Below are positions 55,431-64,000 of a stretch of 64,000 bases of DNA, piece by piece; within the stretch, counting starts at the first letter, position 1, and the number at the start of each line of letters is the position of its first letter. The notes beneath the pieces are model-generated. The model had not been told where the DNA came from, ran no database searches, and saw only the letters and a list, made by a program, of their open reading frames with translations. Source of the stretch: Diphasiastrum complanatum (lineage: Eukaryota > Streptophyta > Lycopodiopsida > Lycopodiales > Lycopodiaceae); the NCBI GenBank assembly GCA_029204225.1, contig CM055095.1:25030503-25094502 (forward strand). Direction: 5' to 3'. Made by a program: the position numbers and the translations under genes.

Positions 55431-55640
55431 TTTTTTTCTTCACAACAATATTGCTTTGCACTAGCATGAGCATGTGTAATATTTACATAACACCATTCAG
55501 ATTGTAGACTGAGGCAAATTTGAGCCCATGGACTCCTTGATGTCCCTTTACCACTCACAAACTAGGATTTGAGCCTAGGTCTCCATTGCCAAATGTAAAA
55601 GGCCTTATCCAACTCGACCATGATAGTGACAAAGGTTACT
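55431..55640 (-). mobile_element. Candidate tRNA-derived SINE
   Basis: On the minus strand, TGGTCGAGTTGG (~55622-55611) fits the polymerase III A box and GGCTCAAATCC (~55574-55564) the B box, at tRNA-like spacing. A T-arm-like CTAGG...CCTAG brackets the B box, and a short stretch of A occurs at ~55438-55431. The head resembles a Ser/Leu-type tRNA but the anticodon arm does not fold properly, so it is not a functional tRNA gene. No target duplication was found. Confidence 0.35.
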
Positions 55641-56312
55641 ATCAATTGGTGCTTCTAGGGACTCACCATATTGGACATAGTTCAAGGAAGTCACCCCACA
55701 TCATGATCTTCAACTAGATCAAATAAGAAGTGTTGCTTATGAAAATATTTCCAAACCGTTAGATGGACATCCTAATCTACAAAGAAGATTAGAAAAATGA
55801 ATGATGGCACCTTTCAAGATAATTCCTTCACAAAATTGAATTCACCTTACAAGTATCACATCTAAAACCATCATAGAAAAGCATAAGGTTCTTGACTTCC
55901 TATATCAATCCACAAGTTTCCTTGTCCTTTTGGATAAAGATACAAACAACCTCTCTTCCTGGTTTTGATTGCCACAACCTTAGTTATGGATTTCGAGTAA
56001 ACCCAACTTGTTGACTATTATTCCCAAAACAATGCTGAGTAATATAATGTGCATCTAGTCATTAAAAATATGGCCAAGTTGAAATCAAATTTGAGGTTAA
56101 AAAGTTTCCAATTATGTAACAATTGACCCAACAAGGCATTAAATAAAAACTGACATCAAATGGATCTATCTCTTGCTATTCACTTACTGAATCTGAAAAA
56201 AAACAGACCAACTTCAAATCTAGAAATAAACTGCATCGCATCGCATCGCAAATAGAACAGAACAATTTGAAAGTTTTAAGAAGAAAATCACACACTTCAA
56301 GATTGTGAGCCT
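55641..56312. other. Intergenic DNA
   Basis: Nothing recognised beyond a short (CATCG)n-like run at ~56231. Confidence 0.4.
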
Positions 56313-56735
56313 TCACATATTCATTTCAAGAAGGTGGGCTTTTACGAATCTGTGCCCCAAAGAAGAAAAAGAGACGAACGGAAACCTTGAAGGCCTTTTC
56401 TTCATCGCCAGTAGCTCTTTTGCCAGCAGCGTCGCTGTAGGCCGCCCTTTGTAAGACGTAGGGGATGTGCTGTGCTCCAAAGCGGCGTGTGGCCACCCAC
56501 CTTTTGCGGGCATGGCTTCCAATACTCTTTCTACATACATTCTATCTATCAACCTTGGTATATGTGATCTGGCTATAGCTGATGGCTATGGCTATGGCTA
56601 TGGACACGAGTGACGATCCAGGCCAGCAACAGAGGCTCTCGAAGACGATGGTGTCGGATAGAAACAACGAGAAACGTGAAACCATTCGATATATAGTCTC
56701 TCTCTCTATCTCTCTCTCTCTCTCTCCACATGGAA
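56313..56735 (-). other. Possible first exon with GA-rich leader, unrecognised
   Basis: GC content rises clearly here. Minus strand: a GA repeat (~56735-56697), typical of plant 5' untranslated regions, then an open stretch. Frame 56552-56313 from ATG 56552 (or ATG ~56513, MPAKGGWPHAALEH) encodes GRPTATLLAKELLAMKKRPS and ends at TGA. AAG/GTTTCC near 56385 could be a splice donor. I do not recognise the product, and a chance frame is possible. Confidence 0.25.
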
Positions 56736-57352
56736 TGCCGCATGCTAATAAATGCAATAAATGCAATGATTAAGTATGAACAAGACACATGGATCATATT
56801 TTATAAGGCTATCTAATACCTTTTTTAAAGTTCTTTGAATGGATAAAATTTACACTTCATCATCAAAAAATAAAAAATTCACTTCATCAAATTTTAATGT
56901 ATGGGGAAGGGAGGCGCCCGAGGGCGGCATATAAAAAATATACTTTATCAATTTTAAATGTATGGAGGAAGGCCCCTGCCCATGGGCCTTCCCCTGCGTA
57001 AATTAACTGCAGGTCCTTTTTTTTTTTTTAGAAAGTCGACTTCCAAAAAGAAAAATTTTGGATTTGTTTGACTTTTTAAAAATAGAAACCACGTAAGGTG
57101 ATTCTTAAATTTTTTAAAAACAGTAAAGGTACCTTACAGATGTGTAACGTACTTATTGCCAAAAGTACAAATTTACGTTATTTAAGGCAACTTTTAAATG
57201 AACTCCAAAAAAAACTGCAGGTATTTACGATGACATGAAATTCCTTGTGCCCTCTAGTTATGACCGTCTCTATTCATGTGACGTCTCTCTCTCATGTGTC
57301 TTTATCTACCCTCTCTCTCCCGTGTGTTTTTCTCTACCGTGCACAATACGAA

Positions 57353-57394
<42 letters not shown>

Positions 57395-57768
57395 GGGCTC
57401 TATTATGATGCTATTACATTTTATTAACTCTTCGAAACGTCAGGAAATGATTTTTCCCTTGTGATACTAAACCTACTTAATTCTATGTGTAAAATACTTA
57501 TGCGAACTTAATACATTCATTTTGCTCTTGTACTGATCAATATGACATCTGCCCAGATACAGTTTTAAAAAAAAAAAAAAAAAGTAGAATGTATTGCTAA
57601 CTATGAAAAGCATGATTGAGAAGATTAGACGTAGTATTTGTAACTGCAATCAAGTTGATAAGATAATGAATCTTGTTTCGAACATGGATAACAACTAATG
57701 CTTTGCTATGACACATGTCTTCCTCGTGCAACTAACTCATGTGGTTTTGTTTTGTGGGATGGTGGCAG
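56736..57768. other. Intergenic DNA with (CT)n and poly-A tracts
   Basis: CT runs at ~56697-56726 and 57355-57391, A-run at ~57566-57583. No gene. Confidence 0.6.
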
Positions 57769-58057
57769 GTAACAGCTGGGTGTCCTGGAACTTGTTTCGC
57801 TTTATGGTATTCTGTACTGTAAGACTTCATACAGCTTTGTTTTTACCAGTAAGGGTTCAAAGAGGGACTATGTGAAATCTTGTTACTCTCTCTCAGCGTC
57901 TTTTTAAGATGCCAACCCAACTACCTTTTGGCCGAGTTAGTACCAAACCTTTGCCTTTACTTGTATTTTATGGCTAACTAGGTCTGTTTTATGATGTAGT
58001 CCACAGGATGGTTTCATGACGCAGTTGCTCTTGGTTATGGGGAGCCTCTTCCTCCAC
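57769..58057 (+). other. Two possible small exons flanking a 181-base intron
   Basis: 57769-57818 (50 bases) lies between GGTGGCAG and GTAAGA; 58000-58057 (58 bases) between GATGTAG and GTAAAT. Joined length 108 is a multiple of three, and two frames stay open (one gives FMVFCT/STGWFHDAVALGYG across the junction). No family recognised. May be internal exons of a lost gene or chance splice-like sites. Confidence 0.2.
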
Positions 58058-58307
58058 GTAAATGATTTTGCTACGTGTAATGCTATTGGCCCTGATGATA
58101 AATCTTTTGCCTTGTTGACCTAATGACTACTATGGATTGAATTACAATCTATATGGATTTTATTAAAAAGAATAAGATGTTAAGCATGGTTGAAAAAATC
58201 TATATGGACCTCTCTAACTATGTTGAACGTATTGCTGCAGAGGAAAGGTTTTGTAACTCACATATTCGAAAGATATTTATCTATTTGGAAAAAGAAAATG
58301 TTTTGTA

Positions 58308-61297
58308 TTGATTGGTAAATTTAATGTGGAATGCAATGTTTTTCCATCTATGTTAAAGGTAGCTTTTTCACTGGATGCAATCAATAGCACTTTCATTTTT
58401 TTCAAGTCTGATTATAATGTTAGATATCAACTGCCTCATAAGAAATTTTCCAGTCCCTACTCTTGTCACAATCAATCTGCCTTTGAATTATGCCAAGCCA
58501 AAAGTTGCCAAGTACCCTTGGTACCTGGTCGTACTATTGAGTTTAAATATGTCAAAACTGCCTACAAACTTTGGAGCCTTTCTTTTGTGAACTTTTTAGC
58601 ACCCATTTCTATCAAACTTTGGATCGCTCTTACCCATCTTACTAATGCAGAAGTTCAAGCCTACAAACTTGCCTCTCTGCATAAAATCCTTCTTTTGACA
58701 CACCTATTGCTTTTGATACTGTCATTAAAATGAGCGGATTTGAACCCTCGAGATGTCCTTTTGAACAAACCTGGGCTAGAACTAGGGGTCACTTTTAAAC
58801 CGGTTTTATAAGGATGAGCTTGCATCAAGCTAGAATCTGGAACTAGAAAAGACCCTTCTTTAAGTGTAGATGTGGTGACAAATGTAAAAACAATTCTTCT
58901 ATCATATTGTTTGATCACGCTATCTGGTTCATGATGAACAACCTTGCCAAATTCTTCCCTGGTGCTTCGCTACAGAACCAACTTAATGCCTTCTTTCTTT
59001 GGCTTCATAAACCTGCTAGGGATGTTGTTAAAGCCCATCTTGTCTTTATGCACATCAGACAACACATGACCCTACTACTAAACTTTTTGCACATCTTGGC
59101 AATGCCAAAAACATCCGGGAAATTGAACATCTTCTTGAAAAGCCCAACTTTTCTACCTTACAAGATAAATACTTCTAGAATACAAGCAGGAAAACAAGGT
59201 CCTTCAATCTTAATAATCCAAGCTTAGTCATATCAGGCAATGGTAACAAGAAGAGAAAATATTTCCCTAATAAAGGCAATGAGGGGCAAAACAACGGTTG
59301 CAAAGAGGTTCTTCCTATCAGAAAGCTAAATTTTTACCGTGATTGATCCATGTGCAAGAGGAAATAGAAGAAATAAGAGTCCTGGAGGTCAGTGCAATTG
59401 GCAGGCGACGATTATTGATTAAAAGAGACAAAGGGAAGATGTTTTTGCATTTACATTACTACATAGATGCTTTGAGAGTATAAACATTAAACAATTTTAT
59501 TATGAGACTTTATTTCATATTTTTGGTCATATTGATGATATCTTTGAGCAGATTGTGTTTAGTTGGACCTTTTTTCCGCGTACCCTTTGAAGTCTTTTGT
59601 GATTTTAATATTGACAATATTCCACTTTGTACCTGCTCAAATTTTAAACGTTTGAAAGAGTTTATTGATGAAAATTTTGGGCATGTTATTTCTATAAATA
59701 CTAGAATTATCAATAGCAAAATTTTCTAAAACGACTTGAACAAAGAGCTTAATCATATTCCTTTACATCAATCTAATATTAATGAGGTCGCTTTGGAACT
59801 GTACCAAGAATGGTCTAAATTGGCTAGATTTTTATCCATTTATCAGAACATGGATCGTGATAATATTATGGAACACGCCTTAATATGCAAACATGTTATT
59901 ACAAACTTTTTAAAGAAGACCAGATGGCTTTACGGCAAAAATGCATCAAGAAATGATTAAAAAAATATTATTGATGAACGTAACTTGATTACTACCTATT
60001 TGTATGTGAATGGTGTGGATAGGGCTCAAGATAATTCTTGTTTTATGTGTATCTAATTTATTAGAAACTTGGCCTTGCAAAGATTGACTAGTCCGGATTT
60101 TGCCCATTTTCCAAAGGAAAATAACAATACCATTGATAATGCTATGACAAGTACTAAGCATACCTTCTCTAATACGTTGTCAGACTACCTTATTGGGAAA
60201 GAAGAAATGCCCTTTCTACTTTGTACCTTTAAGGTACATAAAAATTCTTTCAGATGGATTACAAATCCACATTTCTTTCTGGGGCTCTTGGTATTCTGTC
60301 TCCGCTCCTTATGGAGGGCGCTTAAGGCACATTCATACCGGAGTTACCTAAATGTGGATACCAACCTATTTTGGCAGTGCAACTCATCCATTGAATTATA
60401 TCTCAATGTGCGAAAAAAAATCACATCTATGAAAACATCCCTCTTAATGGCCCGGATGGTCTAAAGACTGTTATACGTAAGATGATCTTGTATGCTGTCA
60501 AGTTTAGCAAGAATGAAAGTCTTGCCTGTAAGTGGAAACATAATTTTGAGAAATGTAAATGGAAGTGGGTTAGTAAACCAACTGAAAGATGGACTCTTAT
60601 GGACAAGATACTACTTTGCCAATGGAATGATTTATTGATTGACCATGTATTGTAAGTCTAGGAAACAAAGCTTGGAAACAAGTTTGGGGTATACCCATGG
60701 GCTTTGCGTGCTCCCCTACTTGGTGTAATTGGTATTTGTCATTTTATGAATTACAGTTTATGAAAAGACTTGCCAAACTTGGTAAAATTGAATACTTACA
60801 GGCATTCAAGAATACATTTCGGTATATAGATGACATCTGCTTTATTAACAATCCAGATGCGCTTTCAACTCCGTGACGATGACAATGATAAATGGATTTA
60901 TCCTTTGGAGTACTTGACCATCAAGAATGAGGAGGCTAATGACAATACAGTAAAATTTTTTAATATTACTATTACCTTTGATGCTGTGTCAAGCACTTTC
61001 TTAATGAAAAAATTTGATAGAAGAATGGAGCTCCTTTTTTTTTATTTTCAGTTCATACACTTGGGACCCATCTTTAACTCGTATAAAATTATTATTGCGC
61101 AAATTATTGTTGTTATGTATTGTTGTAGCGAGCAAAGTACTTTTATTAATGAAGTCAATGATATTGTTATGGCGTTCCAAAGAAATGGTTTTATGAAAGG
61201 AAGATTGTACAAGATCGTCAACAAAATATTTTTACACAATATGTTTGTTGGACTTATGTTTACATTACCAAAAAAGTTTTCAGTTGAATGGCTATGA
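58308..61297 (+). pseudogene. Degenerate Penelope-like or related non-LTR reverse transcriptase element
   Basis: A ~3-kb run of broken plus-strand frames ends in a reverse transcriptase. Landmarks: PARDVVKAHLVF (~59010), CTCSNFKRLKEFIDENFGHV (~59630-59690), PFLLCTFKVHKNSFRWITN (~60210-60266), LGNKAWKQVWGIPMGFACSP (~60655-60715), FYELQFMKRLAKLG (~60740-60780), and FRYIDDICFINN (catalytic pair, 60823-60837), then WIYPLEYLTIKNE (~60895) and a long C-terminal helical part. IPMG followed by ACSP and a YIDD box, with KxHKN upstream, is unlike copia or gypsy RT and fits the broad Penelope-like class. At least five stops or frame changes. No LTRs, and the GIY-YIG nuclease of canonical Penelope elements was not seen. 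Confidence 0.65.
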
Positions 61298-61352
61298 TCT
61301 GTGCACTTTAGAAGGATACGATCTAACGGTGAGCATTAATGAGCACCCTAAG

Positions 61353-62316
<964 letters not shown>

Positions 62317-62397
62317 CTCCTCAAAAATCTAGCTTGGTAAATCTAGCATAGATCTATCTATAACTCCAAGAGCCAATCTTAATTTTACAAATGGATC

Positions 62398-63198
62398 TTA
62401 AGGCAATGCCTTTGTGAGTATATCAACAATGCAATTTGATGATGAAACATGAATAAGCTTGATCTCCTTTGCTTGCACTTTCTCCCTCACGAAATGATGT
62501 GAAATCTCAATGTGCTTTGTTCGAGCATGGAAGACTGAATTGTTTGCAAGTTGTTGAGCTGCTTGTTTGTCACAATATATGCATGGAATGTCTTCATCCT
62601 TGATCATATGTAGTTCCTCCAAAAGCCTTTTAAGCCAAAGAACCTCCTTTGTTGTTTTTGTCATAGCTTTATACTCGGATTCTGTTGATGAAAGAAAGAT
62701 GGTATCTTGCTTTTTGGAAAGCCGAGATATAGCTCCTCCACATAAGAATGTAGCAAATGCACTTATGGATCTTCTATCCATATTGTCTCTTGCAAAACTT
62801 GAGTCCAAATATGCTCTTAAACAAATATTAGTCCTTTCATAAACTATGCCAAAGTCTTTTGTAGCCGAGATGTACCTTAACACCCTTTTTGCTCTTTTCC
62901 AATGACATATTAATGGACTTTGTATGTATTGACTCAATTTGCCAACACAAAAACTAAGATCTGGTCTAGTGATGGTTAAGTATATCAAGGAACCAATAAG
63001 CATTCTATAGGTAGTGATGTCCTCAAAGGATGCTTCATCACTTTCCTTGGAAACTTTTACAATTAGTTCCATGGGAGTTTCAACTCCTTTACAATCAATC
63101 ATGCCAAATTTTGCTAAGATTGATCTAGCATACTTAGATTGACATATGAAAGTAAAATCATTACTTCTAGTGACTTCTATTCCAAGTATAACTTTCAA
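62398..63198 (-). CDS. copia B3 pol: C-terminal RT and RNase H
   Basis: Uninterrupted 266-codon frame. The RT C-terminus begins with ILGIEVTRSNDFTFICQSKY; ITRPDLSFCVGKLSQYI (~62965) and KRAKRVLRYISATKDFG follow. RNase H has LDSSFARDNMDRRSISAF (~62800), SLSSTESEYKAM (~62690), CIYCDKQAAQQLANNSVFHARTKHIEI and HHFVREKV. It ends at ILTKALP (62403) and the TAA-containing region before the polypurine tract. The catalytic residues of RNase H that can be located (D in LDSS, E in TESEY, D in YCDK) are present. It is separated from the RT frame by a frameshift near 63200-63270. Confidence 0.92.
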   Translation of the reverse strand: MKVILGIEVTRSNDFTFICQSKYARSILAKFGMIDCKGVETPMELIVKVSKESDEASFEDITTYRMLIGSLIYLTITRPDLSFCVGKLSQYIQSPLICHWKRAKRVLRYISATKDFGIVYERTNICLRAYLDSSFARDNMDRRSISAFATFLCGGAISRLSKKQDTIFLSSTESEYKAMTKTTKEVLWLKRLLEELHMIKDEDIPCIYCDKQAAQQLANNSVFHARTKHIEISHHFVREKVQAKEIKLIHVSSSNCIVDILTKALP

Positions 63199-63272
63199 GA
63201 AGTCCTAGATCTACCATCCTAAAATTCACTAGACAAGAAAACTTTTACATCTTTGATGCCATCTATATCATT

Positions 63273-63998
63273 TCATGTGAGTATAATGTCATCAACATAT
63301 AAAACTAAGATAATGATCTTCCCATCATTACATTTGTAGTACAATGGTGGTTCATAGGAACTTACAACAAATCTAATGGAAATAAGATAGGAATGCAACC
63401 TAGAGTACCATGCTCTTGGTGCTTGCTTGAGTCCATAAAGACTCTTCTTCAAGAAACACACCTTGTCTTCTTCTCCATCATTGACGAAGCCCTTGGATTG
63501 GCACATGTAGATTTCCTCTTCCAAGAATCCAATCAAGAAAGCATTTGTCACATCAAGTTGGAAGAGCTCCCATTTGAAAGAAGTTGCAAGACATATGATT
63601 AATCTAATGGTCACAAGCTTTGCAACAAAGGTTTCATCATAATCTATGCCTTTGACTTGCAAAAAATCTTTTGCTACAAGTCTAGCTTTGTACTTATGAA
63701 TGGAACCATCTTGATTATATTTCAATCTATATATCCATTTACAAGTAAGAGGCTTCTTTCCATAAGGTAGATCAACAAGCTTCCAAGTTTGATTTTCGAT
63801 TAGTGCATCAAACTCTACTTGCGTAGCTTTCCTCCAATATTGAGACTTATTTGCTTCCTCAAAACTAGTTGGTTCTTCAAGCATAGTAGTCAAGAAAGTA
63901 TAAGAGTTGAGTAGTTGAGAATCTTCCCTTTGCTCCCCTTTGTCACTATAAGTGAGCCTTGATGGCTCAATCCTTGTCTTTGTTGATCTTCTTGGCAC
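63273..63998 (-). CDS. copia B3 pol: reverse transcriptase (N-terminal part, continues outside window)
   Basis: Uninterrupted 241-codon frame. EEPTSFEEANKSQYWRKATQ marks the RT start; LPYGKKPLTCKWIYRLKYN, ELFQLDVTNAFLIGF (catalytic Asp, ~63550), [16 protein letters not shown] and LVLYVDDIILT (catalytic pair, ~63290) are all intact. Upstream frame suggests the integrase-RT linker (RIEPSRLTYS). Reading frame is lost just after YVDDIILT. This is the best-preserved RT in the window. Confidence 0.92.
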   Translation of the reverse strand: MPRRSTKTRIEPSRLTYSDKGEQREDSQLLNSYTFLTTMLEEPTSFEEANKSQYWRKATQVEFDALIENQTWKLVDLPYGKKPLTCKWIYRLKYNQDGSIHKYKARLVAKDFLQVKGIDYDETFVAKLVTIRLIICLATSFKWELFQLDVTNAFLIGFLEEEIYMCQSKGFVNDGEEDKVCFLKKSLYGLKQAPRAWYSRLHSYLISIRFVVSSYEPPLYYKCNDGKIIILVLYVDDIILT

Positions 63999-64000
63999 CC

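Overview
This window looks like retrotransposon-dominated nuclear DNA from a land plant. It holds Ty1/copia and Ty3/gypsy elements primed by initiator-Met tRNA (TGGTATCAGAGC sites), GT/AG introns, long dinucleotide tracts and AT-rich filler. No single-copy host gene can be called with confidence. The species is unknown. The large, old, nested repeat content and a non-LTR reverse transcriptase of an atypical type would fit a fern, gymnosperm or bryophyte, but that is a guess.

Layout. 1-3548: copia element D1, left end cut by the window, internally deleted. 3549-8648: gypsy E1 with degenerate gag-pro-RT-RH-INT. 8649-10936: AT-rich DNA with a ~92-bp tandem repeat and compound microsatellites. 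10937-15018: minus-strand copia-type element A1, which carries a long open frame that is not a normal pol. 15019-17100: 3' end and LTR of gypsy E2. 17155-18398: broken spliced gene with a SWIM zinc-finger-like end. 18399-20868: minus-strand LTR end, a gypsy gag fragment with a 56-residue repeat, and an LTR E scrap. 20869-24007: minus-strand copia F1 with a 35-base poly-C/G tract at its polypurine site, interrupted by an LTR A fragment. 24008-26940: LTR, leader and gag remnant of copia B1 (plus strand). 26941-30809: minus-strand A2, sister of A1. 30816-31612: fragments of another copia RT and of gypsy E3. 31575-33520: unusual accessory gene (minus). 33870-40865: gypsy C1 (minus). 40880-43074: an LTR E copy and a probable solo LTR F. 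43540-46776: gypsy C2 (plus) interrupted by two LTRs, one a solo LTR with a perfect 5-bp target duplication. 46731-47450: second copy of the accessory gene. 47451-56280: AT-rich, gene-poor DNA with weak copia relics, local tandem repeats and a tRNA-like SINE candidate. 56281-58300: possible exons. 58300-61300: degenerate Penelope-like or related reverse transcriptase. 61355-61500: (CT)73. 61500-64000: 3' half of copia B3 (minus).

How it fits together. Copia groups A, B and D are relatives: they share leader sequence or gag/RNase H signatures, purine tracts of the TTTGAGGAG type, and a recurring palindrome (TTTCACACGTGTGAAA and CACATGTG variants). A elements look non-autonomous: they keep the LTRs, priming site, polypurine tract and (in A1) gag zinc knuckles, but pol is replaced by a protein built from two similar ~200-residue modules. 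They may have relied on B- or D-type partners. Gypsy group C is recognisable by AACCCTCGC / AACCTTCGC motif clusters around it and by an accessory ORF family found beside both copies. Stops, frameshifts and nesting indicate that almost everything here is old and inactive; the 241-codon RT frame of B3 and the A1/A2 frames are the best preserved.
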